From the NCBI RefSeq assembly GCF_000714935.1, contig NZ_JMIR01000013.1:1-64000 (forward strand): 64,000 nucleotides of DNA, in the 5' to 3' direction. Position numbers and translations under genes: made by a program. The notes under the pieces are model-generated. The model worked only from the letters and a program-made list of their open reading frames with translations, was not told the DNA's origin and ran no database searches. The DNA is from Tumebacillus flagellatus (GTDB lineage Bacteria; Bacillota; Bacilli; Tumebacillales; Tumebacillaceae). This document shows, piece after piece, positions 23,824 to 32,520 of the stretch; positions within the stretch are counted from its first letter, which is position 1, and every line of letters begins with the position of its first letter.

Positions 23824-23921
23824 CAGAGAGCGCGAACGAGTTCAGGCAACGTGACAATAAGCCCCGTCCCCCGTCTGATCAGAAGCGGGTTTTTTCAGAG
23901 TGCGCGAACGAGCTCAAGCAT
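23824..23921 (-). repeat. Tandem duplication of panE 3' end plus terminator
   Basis: The last ~26 bp of panE (23896-23921) recur at 23824-23849 with few changes, 72 bp apart. The duplicated piece still reads LPELVRALW-stop against MLELVRAL-stop in the gene. Each copy is followed by a GC hairpin with T-run. So the module 'gene tail + terminator' was duplicated, leaving a short panE remnant. Confidence 0.65.
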
Positions 23922-24788
23922 TGCGGTGTTGTAAGGGGTTTCGGTGCCTTGGTTGCGTCCGAACGTTTCGATCACGCCGCAGAGCGATTCGATTTCCGTG
24001 CGCCGTCCGGCGAGCACGTCTTGGAGCATGGACGAAGTGTTCGCCGCCGTTTGGCGGCAGACTTCAAGGACGCGCGCAAAGCTGTTCGTAAGCACGACGC
24101 CCTCACCCGCCGCGATTCTTTCCGCTTCCTCGACGGTGAGGCGCATGAGGCGCAACAGCGAAGGGCTGTCGAGGAGCTCGCCGTTTTGCTTGCGGTAAAG
24201 CGCGGTGAACGGGTTGATGCCGATGTTCACCATCGCTTTCTTCCACACTTCGGTGCGAATGTCGTCCGTGAGCGTGACAGGGTGTCCTGACGACGTGAGC
24301 AGCTCAGCCCAGATGCGGGCAGGGCTGTTTTTTCCGAGATTTTGGGGGTACCAATCGCCGAGGACGGTCAAGCCCGCTCCCTTGTAGTGGACGTTGGTGT
24401 CGCCCTCTGCCGTCGCACCGTGCGTGGTCAAGCCCAGTGCAAGACAGGCGGGGTCGAGTTGCTTCGCGAGGGTCTCGCCGTTGCCGAGGCCGTTTTGCAG
24501 AGAGAGAATCGGGATGCCCTGCGGCAGTTTCGCGGCGGCCGAGGCGGTGTCGTAGCTTTTGACGGTGAACAGGACGGCGTCCGTGTCAGCCGGCACATCG
24601 CCCGTCACCGCCTCCACGCGCAACCGCTTCTCCTCCCCCGCCAAATCCACAAAACCAAGCCCGTCACGAAAAAACGCCTGCGCTTGCTCTTCGCGGCGGC
24701 ATACGAACAGGGGCCGGTGTCCGCCGTTCACGAGCACGCCCGCAAACAACCGGCCGATTGCGCCAGGGCCGACGATCGCAATTCTCAT
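23895..24788 (-). CDS. panE: 2-dehydropantoate 2-reductase (PanE/ApbA family)
   Basis: NADPH-dependent reduction of ketopantoate to pantoate in the pantothenate/CoA pathway. 297 aa. N-terminal Rossmann motif IVGPGAIGRLFAG; VKSYDT and ILSLQNGLGN typical of the family; C-terminal helical domain with EVWKKAMVNIGINPFTALY (the substrate Lys/Asn region) and the late ETPYN. Several PanE-like paralogues exist in Bacillales, so the exact substrate is not certain. Its start overlaps the stop of the alarmone synthetase-like gene by four bases, so the two are translated as an operon. Confidence 0.85.
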   Translation of the reverse strand: MRIAIVGPGAIGRLFAGVLVNGGHRPLFVCRREEQAQAFFRDGLGFVDLAGEEKRLRVEAVTGDVPADTDAVLFTVKSYDTASAAAKLPQGIPILSLQNGLGNGETLAKQLDPACLALGLTTHGATAEGDTNVHYKGAGLTVLGDWYPQNLGKNSPARIWAELLTSSGHPVTLTDDIRTEVWKKAMVNIGINPFTALYRKQNGELLDSPSLLRLMRLTVEEAERIAAGEGVVLTNSFARVLEVCRQTAANTSSMLQDVLAGRRTEIESLCGVIETFGRNQGTETPYNTAMLELVRAL

Positions 24789-25873
24789 AAGCTGACCGCC
24801 TGCTTGTAAAACAGCAAGATGTCCCGTGCCAACCGCTCTTCCAGCGCCGGGTCCATCGCGGTATGCCCTCGCACATAGCGGCGCACGAGCTCCGGCGATT
24901 CGGTGCTCGCCACGAGGACGTTGCAGAGGTAGAGCAGCGCGATGCCGACGCTCATCATGTCGACGGGACGCGGCTGTGCTTTGTAGACGCCCTTGGCGAT
25001 TTCCACGATCAAATACTTATGCTGGCTGAGTTGCTCGTCGATGTCGGAGATCGTGTTCAGCCCGCAGAAGTGCAGTTTTTCCACCATCGCTCCGATAAAG
25101 TGCTCGTTGTGGTGGAGCAAGGCGCCGGAGTACGAGATGATCTGCTCGTCCAATTCCTGCACAAGCGGCGAAGCGTTGATGTACGACTTCAGCGACGCTT
25201 GGTCGATCAACACGGTGGTCGGCTGGTCTTGGATCTGCTCTTGCACTTCGTTTTCGTACTCTTGAAGTGAATTGCGAATCTTCGTGAATTCAAGGTCGGC
25301 GATTTCCAGCAACCCCGCCAGCCGCGAGAAGCTGCGGCGAATCTCCTTGGGGATCGCCTGTTTGGTTTTGTACCCCAAGTCATGCTCGATCTCCGCCCAG
25401 GTATGCTGGAGGATCGAACGGATCTGAATCTCCGCTTTGCACCCCGCAAACCGCGCGTACTCCGGCAGCGCCAGCCGTTTCTCCGGCAGCTTCACCACGT
25501 AGTGCAGCGAGAGGTAGCCGAAGCGGTCCGGGTCGAGCAGTTCGCGCTTGTCCACGGAGTTTTGCGCGTCGAGTTCGAATTCCTGCTCGACCAGTTTGGC
25601 GATGGCGTCCACTTCGTCGTTGTAATAGGAGATGATCCGCAACCCGACGATGTCGGTGATTTGGTTCAGCGAGGCGTATTTGCCGTCCGTGCGGGCGATC
25701 TTGCCTTGCAGGCTGCGGCGGTCTTTGCAGCGGGCGGTGATCGAGTGCACATGGATGTTGTGCTGCTTGAGCAGTTCTTGGATCAGCACTTCCAGCTTGC
25801 TTTTCAAGTCTGCGTAGAGGCCGATCTCGCGGTCGTATTCCTCAAGAATCGGCGATGCATTGTCTTTGTCCAC
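24785..25873 (-). CDS. GTP pyrophosphokinase-like protein (RelA/SpoT synthetase domain, long SAS)
   Basis: Likely makes (p)ppGpp-type alarmones from ATP and GDP/GTP. 362 aa from GTG 25873 (MDKDNASP), since GGAGGGGAG lies 7 nt upstream; an upstream GTG overlaps that SD. The RelA/SpoT domain (about 20-200) shows TARCKDRRSLQGKI, ITDIVGLRIISYYNDEV, GYLSLHYVV and AEIQIRSILQHTWAEIEHDLGYK. A C-terminal helical extension of about 150 residues has no HD hydrolase motif and no TGS/ACT domains. B. subtilis small synthetases YjbM and YwaC are about 210 aa, so the extension is a distinct part of unknown role. It forms an operon with panE. Confidence 0.85.
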   Translation of the reverse strand: MDKDNASPILEEYDREIGLYADLKSKLEVLIQELLKQHNIHVHSITARCKDRRSLQGKIARTDGKYASLNQITDIVGLRIISYYNDEVDAIAKLVEQEFELDAQNSVDKRELLDPDRFGYLSLHYVVKLPEKRLALPEYARFAGCKAEIQIRSILQHTWAEIEHDLGYKTKQAIPKEIRRSFSRLAGLLEIADLEFTKIRNSLQEYENEVQEQIQDQPTTVLIDQASLKSYINASPLVQELDEQIISYSGALLHHNEHFIGAMVEKLHFCGLNTISDIDEQLSQHKYLIVEIAKGVYKAQPRPVDMMSVGIALLYLCNVLVASTESPELVRRYVRGHTAMDPALEERLARDILLFYKQAVSL

Positions 25874-25944
25874 AGCGGGTCTCCCCTCCACTCCGATTGC
25901 GTCTGTTTATCTTCCATGATAGCGCATTATTTCGTGTCAAGCCA

Positions 25945-25973
25945 TTGCCATCTGCAGGTGCAACGGGTAGCAT
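25945..25973 (+). promoter_or_regulatory. Possible promoter for cytochrome P450 gene
   Basis: TTGCCA (25945-25950), 17-nt spacer, TAGCAT (25968-25973), about 60 nt ahead of the P450 ATG. The -10 is weak. The region is shared with the divergent alarmone synthetase gene, for which no good promoter was found. Confidence 0.35.
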
Positions 25974-26034
25974 GAAAGTGTTAACGGAATTACATAACAA
26001 TTCGCGCCCATTTGAGAATGGAGGAACTTCGTTT

Positions 26035-27210
26035 ATGCAAAAACATGCACTGATCATCCCGGCTCAAGGCTGGTTGCAAGCGGCCCATCCGGCGGACTGG
26101 TACCGCCAGATGCGCTCAGAGGCTCCGGTTCACTATGACGAAGAACGCGACTGCTACGATGTCTTCCGCTTTGACGACGTGCAACGCGTCCTCGCCGACT
26201 ATTCCGTATTCTCCTCCCAACGCGCAGGCGAAGAATTGACCTCGCAGAGCATCATCAACATGGACCCGCCAAAGCATATGAAGTACCGCCAACTCGTCGC
26301 TCAAGCGTTCACGCCCAAAGCGATCGACGCGCTGGCTCCGCGCATCGAAGAAATCGCGCGCGAGTTGCTCGAGGAGGCGGCCGACCGTCCGGATTTCGAT
26401 CTCATCCGCGACTTCTCCTATCCGCTCCCGGTGATCGTCATCGCCGAAATGCTCGGCGTGCCGAACGAAGACCGCGAGAAGTTCAAGCATTGGTCGGACG
26501 TGGTCGTCAAGGGCGTGGACATTGAAGCAGGCGAAACGATTGAGGAGAACTTGAAGGCGCGTCAAACCGCCAACCAAGAGCTCGCGATGTATTTCGCCGA
26601 CATCATTCAGCGACGCGCCATCAACCCGTCCAACGACATGATCTCCACGCTGCTCTCGTCGGAAGTGGACGGCGAGAAGTTGACGATTCCGGAGTTGCTC
26701 GGGTTCGCGTTCCTGCTCTTGGTGGCAGGCAACGAGACGACGACGAACTTGATCGGCAACACGATGCTCTCGCTGTTGGAGACGCCGGCGAACTGGGAGC
26801 GCCTCGTTCGCGAGCCGGAGCTCTTGAACGCGGCGATTGAGGAAGGGTTGCGCTTCCGTTCTCCGGCGCAGTCGATGAACCGCTACACCAAGGAAGAAGT
26901 GGAACTCGGCGGCGTGAAGATCCCCGCAGGCAAGGAAGTGATCGCATGGATCGGGTCGGCGAACCTCGACGACGCGAAGTTTGACCGCGCCGATCAGTTT
27001 GTGATCGACCGCAACCCGAACCCGCACATCGCGTTTGGCATGGGCCCGCACTTCTGCCTCGGCGCGCCGCTGGCACGTCTGGAAGGCCGCATCGCGATCC
27101 AAGCGCTGATCGACCGCATGCCGACTCTGAGGCTGGCGGAGGGCGCGGACCTGAAAACGGTGACGAGCCCGATCATCCACGGGCTGAAGAGCCTGCCGGT
27201 CGTTCGTTAG
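26035..27210 (+). CDS. Cytochrome P450 (bacterial class I type)
   Basis: Heme monooxygenase; substrate unknown. 391 aa from ATG 26035, SD GGAGG 10 nt upstream (the open frame extends further but without SD). Motifs: MDPPKHMKYRQLV (substrate/C-helix region), I-helix LLVAGNETTTN with the oxygen-activating Thr, ExxR in EEGLRFRSP, and heme loop FGMGPHFCLG with axial Cys341. Soluble, with no membrane anchor, like CYP107/CYP109-type enzymes of Bacillus. No ferredoxin or reductase gene is adjacent, so redox partners are encoded elsewhere. Monocistronic, ending at a multi-hairpin terminator array. Confidence 0.95.
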   Translation: MQKHALIIPAQGWLQAAHPADWYRQMRSEAPVHYDEERDCYDVFRFDDVQRVLADYSVFSSQRAGEELTSQSIINMDPPKHMKYRQLVAQAFTPKAIDALAPRIEEIARELLEEAADRPDFDLIRDFSYPLPVIVIAEMLGVPNEDREKFKHWSDVVVKGVDIEAGETIEENLKARQTANQELAMYFADIIQRRAINPSNDMISTLLSSEVDGEKLTIPELLGFAFLLLVAGNETTTNLIGNTMLSLLETPANWERLVREPELLNAAIEEGLRFRSPAQSMNRYTKEEVELGGVKIPAGKEVIAWIGSANLDDAKFDRADQFVIDRNPNPHIAFGMGPHFCLGAPLARLEGRIAIQALIDRMPTLRLAEGADLKTVTSPIIHGLKSLPVVR

Positions 27211-27257
27211 GGAACGGCTTCCGAAAAAACAACCTGTCACTTCATCAGCAACACATG

Positions 27258-27404
27258 AAAAAGAACCTGCTCCATGATGGAGACAGGTTCTTTTTGCTTG
27301 ACAACCTGCCCGCTCGGGAGGCAGGTTTTTTCTTACAACTTGCCCGCTCGGGAAACAGGTTTTTTTCTTAGAGCCCGCCCCGCTCGGGAGACAGGTTCTT
27401 TTTT
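27258..27404. terminator. Array of four tandem terminator hairpins
   Basis: Between convergent P450 and yngE lie four consecutive hairpins, each followed by a T-run on the plus strand. The first is AAGAACCTG...CAGGTTCTTTTT (27260-27293). Three more at about 33-bp steps (27303-27332, 27337-27368, 27371-27402) share the core CCCGCTCGGG and the end ACAGGTTTTTT. The copies degrade by point changes, so the array arose by tandem duplication. It works on both strands. Confidence 0.75.
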
Positions 27405-27407
27405 GGC

Positions 27408-28937
27408 TTACACCGGATACACCGGGTGTTTGCGATCCGTGAACGGCGCGTACTTGCTGGAGTACACGTCGTAGCGGCGGACGAGTTCGGAGCGGAGGTC
27501 GTTCGGGTCGATGATGCCGTCGATGATCATCTCCGACGCCAGTTTGTAGATGTCGATGTCCTCGCGGTACTCTTCGCGCTTCGCTTCGATGAACGCCGCG
27601 CGCTCACTCTCCGGCAGTTCGGCGATTTTATTCGCGTACACCGCGTTGACCGCTGCTTCCGGTCCCATGACCGCAATCGACGCGGACGGCAACGCCAAGC
27701 ACGCGTCCGGTTCGAACGCCGGACCCGCCATCGCGTACAGACCCGCCCCGTACGCTTTGCGCACGACGACGGAAATCTTCGGCACGGACGCTTCCGACAT
27801 CGCGGAGATCAGCTTCGCGCCGTGGCGGATGATGCCCGCGCGCTCCACTTTGGTCCCGATCATGAAGCCCGGCACGTCGGCGAGGAACAGGATCGGAATG
27901 TTGAACGCGTCGCAGAGGGTGATAAACTTCGCGGCTTTGTCGGCCGAATCGACGAACAGCACGCCGCCTTTGACTTTCGGTTGGTTCGCGATAATCCCGA
28001 CGACGCGGCCGTCGATGCGCGCAAGGCCGGTGAGGATCTCCTGCGCGAACAGCTTTTTGATTTCAAACCAAGAGCCTTCGTCGATCAAGCGGTTGATCAG
28101 ATCGAGCATGTTGAACGGCGCGTTTTGGTTCTCCGGGATGATTTCCGCAATCGACTTCTCGAAGTGCGCCGGGTTCAGCGGTTCTGCCGCCGGCGGCATT
28201 TCGCTGTAGTTTTGCGGGAAGTAGCTCAAGTATTGACGCGCTTGCTTGATCGCGTCCTCCTCGGTTTTCGCCAGCACGTCGCCGCAGCCGGAGACTTGGC
28301 AGTGCATGCGGGCGCCGCCCATCTCTTCGAGGGTGACTTTTTCGCCGATGACCATCTCCGCCATGCGCGGGGAGCCGAGGTACATGGAGGCGTTTTTGTC
28401 GACCATGATCACGATGTCGCAGAACGCCGGGATGTACGCGCCGCCTGCTGCCGACGGGCCGAACAGCACGCAGACTTGCGGCATGCGGCCGGAGAATTTC
28501 ACTTGGTTGTAGAAGATGCGACCCGCGCCGCGGCGGCCCGGGAACATCTGAATCTGGTCGGTGATGCGCGCGCCCGCCGAGTCGACGAGGTAGATCATCG
28601 GGACGTTGAGCTTCTCCGCCGTCTCTTGGATGCGAATGATCTTCTCCACGGTGCGCGAACCCCAGGAACCCGCTTTGATCGTGGAGTCGTTCGCCATGAC
28701 CGCGACGGTGCGTCCGCCGACTTTGCCAAGGCAGGTGACGACGCCGTCCGCCGGGAGATCGCCCGCCATGAAGTTGGCGAACATGGAATCTTCCACGATG
28801 AAATCGTCGTCAAACAGCAGACGGAGACGGTCACGGACGAACAGCTTGCCGGACTCGGCGTTTTTTTCATGGTATTTCGGCGCGCCGCCTTGCTTGATGC
28901 GGGCTACGCGCTCTGCGAGCGTTTGGTCAAAAGACAT
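27408..28937 (-). CDS. yngE: Acyl-CoA carboxylase beta subunit (YngE/methylcrotonyl-CoA carboxylase type)
   Basis: Carboxyltransferase subunit that moves CO2 from biotin to an acyl-CoA, probably 3-methylcrotonyl-CoA. 509 aa with two crotonase-like carboxyltransferase domains. Marks are GARITDQIQMFPGRRGAGRIFYNQV-type N-domain segments (GPSAAGGAYIPAFCD) and a C-domain with DVPGFMIGTKVERAGIIRHGAKL and RKAYGAGLYAM. The last gene of a yngHA-HB-G-F-E order operon; the HMG-CoA lyase and hydratase neighbours point to leucine catabolism rather than propionyl-CoA. In B. subtilis this operon is a mother-cell (sigma-E) operon. Confidence 0.9.
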   Translation of the reverse strand: MSFDQTLAERVARIKQGGAPKYHEKNAESGKLFVRDRLRLLFDDDFIVEDSMFANFMAGDLPADGVVTCLGKVGGRTVAVMANDSTIKAGSWGSRTVEKIIRIQETAEKLNVPMIYLVDSAGARITDQIQMFPGRRGAGRIFYNQVKFSGRMPQVCVLFGPSAAGGAYIPAFCDIVIMVDKNASMYLGSPRMAEMVIGEKVTLEEMGGARMHCQVSGCGDVLAKTEEDAIKQARQYLSYFPQNYSEMPPAAEPLNPAHFEKSIAEIIPENQNAPFNMLDLINRLIDEGSWFEIKKLFAQEILTGLARIDGRVVGIIANQPKVKGGVLFVDSADKAAKFITLCDAFNIPILFLADVPGFMIGTKVERAGIIRHGAKLISAMSEASVPKISVVVRKAYGAGLYAMAGPAFEPDACLALPSASIAVMGPEAAVNAVYANKIAELPESERAAFIEAKREEYREDIDIYKLASEMIIDGIIDPNDLRSELVRRYDVYSSKYAPFTDRKHPVYPV

Positions 28938-28995
28938 CTCGTATTTCTCCTCTCAAACCTGCGATGATGACGCCCCTGTACAGCAGGCAAAGACC

Positions 28996-29829
28996 TTACT
29001 CGCCCCGGTACACCGGCGGGCGTTTTTCCTTGAAGGCGCGCAGACCTTCGAGGCGGTCTTGGGACGGCAGAATCACTTCGTAGGCGTTTTGCTCGATGGA
29101 AAGCCCGGTCGCGAGGTCGACTTCGACCCCTTTGTTGATCGCGAGTTTCGCTTGACGCACCGCCATCGGGCCGTTCTTGGTGATCTCGCGGGCGAGCTCG
29201 TACGCTTTGTTCAGCAGCTCTTCATGCGACACGACGTAGTTGACGAGGCCGATGCGCTCCGCTTCCTGTGCGTCGATGCGGCGGGCAGTCAAGATCAGTT
29301 CCTTCGCTTTGGCAAGCCCGATCAGACGCGGCAGGCGTTGCGTGCCGCCCGCGCCCGGAATGATCGCGAGCGCGACTTCGGTCAAGCCGAACTTCGCGTT
29401 CGGCGTGGCGATGCGGATGTCGGCGGGCAGCGCCAACTCCATGCCGCCGCCAAACGCCACGCCGTTGACCGCTGCGATGACCGGCTGCGGCATCAGGTCG
29501 AGTTCGTTGACCGCCGTGCGGATCAAGTTGATGTGCTGGCGGGTTTGCGGCATGTCCATCTGACCGCGTTGGATCAGGTCGGCACCGGCGCAGAACGATT
29601 TCTCGCCCGCTCCGGTCACGACGATCACACGGACGTTCGGATCAAATTTCAGCGCGTAGAGCGTGTCGATAAACTGCTCCAGCATCTCGACGGACAGCGC
29701 GTTGTGCGCTTGTACGCGGTTGAGGGTGACGGTGGCGATGCCGTCCTCGATCGCAGTCAGCACGAGGCCTTGGCGGTCTTCGGGAAGCGGCGTGTCGCGG
29801 AAGTTTTGAATCTTGGGATCAAACGGCAT
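28996..29829 (-). CDS. yngF: Enoyl-CoA hydratase (methylglutaconyl-CoA hydratase, YngF-like)
   Basis: Crotonase-fold enzyme, here expected to hydrate 3-methylglutaconyl-CoA to HMG-CoA. 277 aa from ATG 29829 (MPFDPKIQ) with SD GAGAGGAG; the longer frame adds 19 aa without SD. Crotonase features are AHNALSVEM, GAGEKSFCAGADL (oxyanion hole), AAVNGVAFGGGMELALPADIR and the catalytic segment FGLTEVALAIIPGAGGTQRLPRLIG with its Glu. Between HMG-CoA lyase and the carboxylase beta subunit. Confidence 0.9.
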   Translation of the reverse strand: MPFDPKIQNFRDTPLPEDRQGLVLTAIEDGIATVTLNRVQAHNALSVEMLEQFIDTLYALKFDPNVRVIVVTGAGEKSFCAGADLIQRGQMDMPQTRQHINLIRTAVNELDLMPQPVIAAVNGVAFGGGMELALPADIRIATPNAKFGLTEVALAIIPGAGGTQRLPRLIGLAKAKELILTARRIDAQEAERIGLVNYVVSHEELLNKAYELAREITKNGPMAVRQAKLAINKGVEVDLATGLSIEQNAYEVILPSQDRLEGLRAFKEKRPPVYRGE

Positions 29830-29932
29830 AACGAAAGCTCCTCTCCCTACAGGAAATGCCTTGGAAAAAACGGCTCCGACACGCAAGGGTTGCGCGTCGG
29901 GCCCGTTGGTTTTTGGATGCAGACAACGACAA

Positions 29933-30832
29933 CTAGCAAGCGTTCACAGTTTGCAGCGTGTGCGACGGCAGCGGACGGCCGATTTTGTCCTGCATGAATT
30001 GCGCGGACGCCACGAGCGCCGCTTCGTCGATGCCGGTCGCAACTCCCATGCCGTGCAGCATGTGCACGAGGTCGTCGGTCGCGACGTTGCCGGAAGCGCC
30101 GGGCGCGTACGGGCAACCGCCCAAGCCGCCGAGAGCTCCGTCGAACGTGGTCAGCCCCATCTGCAGCGACGCAAGGACGTTGGCGAGCGCCATGCCGCGC
30201 GTGTCGTGGAAGTGCATCGCGAGTCTGTCAGCCGGAATCTCGCGGAGGAAGACTTCCAACACCTGTTGCACTTGCACGGGGTTGGCGACGCCGATCGTGT
30301 CGCCAAGCGACAGTTCGTGAATGCCGAGGTCGAGCAGTTTTTGCGAAACGTACAGCGCTTGCTTGACGTCGGTTCGCCCTTCGTACGGGCAGCCGAACAC
30401 GGTCGAAACATAGCCGCGCACGCGCTTGCCGTTTTGCAGCGCCGCGTCGATGACTTCCTTCAAGACTGGGAAGGTTTCGTCAATTGATTTGTTGATGTTC
30501 TTCTGGTTGTGCGTCTCGGTCGCCGACATGAAGACGGCCACTTCGTCGAGGTTCGCTTTCAGGAACCCCTCCATGCCGCGCATGTTCGGCACCAGCGCGG
30601 AGTACGTCACGCCCTCGACGCGCGCAATGCCCGTCGCCACCTCAAGGGAATCCGCCAGCGGCGGAATCCACTTCGGGTTGACGAACGAGGTGATCTCGAT
30701 ATGCCGGACCCCTGTGCGGGACAGGCGGTTGATCCATTCGATCTTGTCGGGAGTCGCGATGACGGTCTTCTCGTTTTGCAGACCGTCGCGCGGGCCGACT
30801 TCCTTGATCGTGACGTTGTTCGGCAGTTGCAT
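29933..30832 (-). CDS. yngG: Hydroxymethylglutaryl-CoA lyase (YngG)
   Basis: Splits HMG-CoA into acetyl-CoA and acetoacetate, the last step of leucine breakdown. 299 aa TIM barrel: EVGPRDGLQNE at the N terminus, HFHDTRGMALAN (metal-binding His), and the active-site Cys loop GGLGGCPYAPGASGNVATDD. The gene stops 2 nt before the next feature upstream in the operon begins, and is tightly linked with the biotin carrier gene. Confidence 0.95.
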   Translation of the reverse strand: MQLPNNVTIKEVGPRDGLQNEKTVIATPDKIEWINRLSRTGVRHIEITSFVNPKWIPPLADSLEVATGIARVEGVTYSALVPNMRGMEGFLKANLDEVAVFMSATETHNQKNINKSIDETFPVLKEVIDAALQNGKRVRGYVSTVFGCPYEGRTDVKQALYVSQKLLDLGIHELSLGDTIGVANPVQVQQVLEVFLREIPADRLAMHFHDTRGMALANVLASLQMGLTTFDGALGGLGGCPYAPGASGNVATDDLVHMLHGMGVATGIDEAALVASAQFMQDKIGRPLPSHTLQTVNAC

Positions 30833-30834
30833 GA

Positions 30835-31050
30835 TTAGTCCTCGATGATGACCAAGACGTCGCCTTCGTTGACGAAGCCGCCCTCTTCGGCTTTGACTTC
30901 CACGACTTTGCCGCCGAAGTCTGCCGCGATCGGGATTTCCATCTTCATCGACTCAAGGATCACAACGTCTTGGCCGTCTTCTACGGTGTCTCCAGCCTTG
31001 ACGAGTACTTTCCAAACGTTGCCTGCCATGCTTGCGGTGATTTCGGTCAT
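30835..31050 (-). CDS. yngHB: Biotin carboxyl carrier-like protein (YngHB)
   Basis: 71-aa stand-alone biotinyl domain carrying CO2 between the carboxylase and carboxyltransferase subunits. It has the biotinylation motif LESMKMEIPI and a symmetric beta-hammerhead (WKVLVKAGDTVEDGQ ... EGGFVNEGDVLVII). ATG 31050 is chosen: AGGAGG lies 9 nt upstream, while the ATG at 31059 directly abuts it. Confidence 0.93.
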   Translation of the reverse strand: MTEITASMAGNVWKVLVKAGDTVEDGQDVVILESMKMEIPIAADFGGKVVEVKAEEGGFVNEGDVLVIIED

Positions 31051-31092
31051 GTGTAACATCCTCCTGTTAGTTCCGGTCTGTTGCGAACCCTG

Positions 31093-32439
31093 TTATTTTT
31101 TCTGAATGTGTTTTGCCACAAAATCGGTGGTCGTATCCCCGGCGCGGAACGCTTCGTGCGCCATCACTTCACGCAGCATCGGGATGTTCGTCTTAATACC
31201 TTCGACATGGTAGTGGTCCAATGCCTCCTGCATGCGTGAAATCGCTTCCAAACGGTCGGTCGCTCGAACGACCAATTTGGCGATCATCGGGTCGTAGAAC
31301 GGGGTGACTTTTGCGCCCTCGCCCGCCGTGCCGATTTCGTTGCGCACGTAGTCGAAGGTCGGCGGTTCAAAACGGGTGATCGTGCCCGGCGACGGGAAGA
31401 ACGTCTTGGGGTCTTCCGCGTAGATGCGAACTTCGATGGCGTGCCCCTGCAGTTTCACGTCGTCTTGCGTGTAGCCAAGTGCTTCGCCCGCTGCGATGCG
31501 CAGCTGCTCGGCGACGAGGTCGAGGCCGGTGATCTCCTCGGTGATCGGATGCTCGACTTGCAGACGGGTGTTCATTTCAAGGAAGTAGAAGTTGCGGTGC
31601 TTGTCGACGAGGAATTCGATCGTGCCCGCGTTGCTGTAGCCGATCGACTTCGCCGCGCGCACCGCCGCTTCGCCCATCCGCTTGCGCAACTCGGCGTCGA
31701 GGAACGGCGACGGCGCTTCTTCGACGACTTTCTGGTGACGGCGCTGAATCGAGCACTCGCGCTCCCAGAGATAGACGGTGTTGCCTTGCTTGTCGGCAAG
31801 GATCTGCACTTCGACGTGGCGCGGTTCTTCGACGAACTTCTCGATGTACATCGCGTCATCGCCGAAAAACTGCTTGGCGCGGTTTTGGTTGCCCGCGTAT
31901 GCCTTGCGCAGCTCTTCGTCGGAGTGGCAGACTTGCATGCCGATGCCGCCGCCGCCGCCGGACGCTTTGAGCATGACCGGGTAGCCTATTTCGTTGGCGA
32001 CTGTCACGCCTTCTTCCGCGTCGACGAGCGGACGGGTGATGCCGGGGACGACCGGAACGCCGGCTGCTTCCATCGCTTTGCGGGATTCGATTTTCGAGCC
32101 CATCGCGGCGATCGCTTCGATGGAAGGACCGATAAACGTGATACCGGCAGCCGTAATGCGGCGGGCGAAATCGGTGTTCTCGGAGAGCAGGCCGTAGCCC
32201 GGGTGCACCGCTTCGGCGCCGGTTTCTTTGGCGATTTCGAGGATGCGCTCGACGTTCAGGTAGCTTTGCGCGACCGGCGGCGCTCCGACGAGGAACGCTT
32301 CGTCCGCCATCTTCACATGCGGTGCTTCTGCATCCGCTTCGGAATAAATACCGACCGTTTGGACGCCTAACGCTTGGCAAGTGCGAATGATGCGGCAGGC
32401 GATCTCGCCGCGGTTGGCGATCAAGATTTTGCGGAACAT
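31093..32439 (-). CDS. yngHA: Biotin carboxylase subunit (YngHA)
   Basis: ATP-grasp enzyme that carboxylates biotin. 448 aa from ATG 32439 (MFRKILIANRGE), SD TTAGGAGG; the longer frame has no SD. Key parts are ILIANRGEIACRIIR, the Gly loop KASGGGGGIGM, HVEVQILAD, EMNTRLQVEHPITE (catalytic Glu/Asn/Arg) and C-terminal biotin-carboxylase domain. First gene of the carboxylase/lyase operon. No carrier domain is fused, in line with the separate yngHB. Confidence 0.93.
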   Translation of the reverse strand: MFRKILIANRGEIACRIIRTCQALGVQTVGIYSEADAEAPHVKMADEAFLVGAPPVAQSYLNVERILEIAKETGAEAVHPGYGLLSENTDFARRITAAGITFIGPSIEAIAAMGSKIESRKAMEAAGVPVVPGITRPLVDAEEGVTVANEIGYPVMLKASGGGGGIGMQVCHSDEELRKAYAGNQNRAKQFFGDDAMYIEKFVEEPRHVEVQILADKQGNTVYLWERECSIQRRHQKVVEEAPSPFLDAELRKRMGEAAVRAAKSIGYSNAGTIEFLVDKHRNFYFLEMNTRLQVEHPITEEITGLDLVAEQLRIAAGEALGYTQDDVKLQGHAIEVRIYAEDPKTFFPSPGTITRFEPPTFDYVRNEIGTAGEGAKVTPFYDPMIAKLVVRATDRLEAISRMQEALDHYHVEGIKTNIPMLREVMAHEAFRAGDTTTDFVAKHIQKK

Positions 32440-32520
32440 ATGAATTCCTCCTAAGCTAAAACAGTATCGCATAGCAGGTTCCTGCAAACTCTATAAGTGG
32501 AAGGAGTGGATCAGGAAACC

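Noticed and set aside
25918-25945. TTGACA (minus strand) as promoter for the alarmone synthetase
   Set aside because: Perfect -35, but the only -10 (TATCAT) is 13 nt away.
32440-32496. Sigma-E promoter expected for the yng-type operon
   Set aside because: GATACTGT resembles a -10 only; no matching -35.
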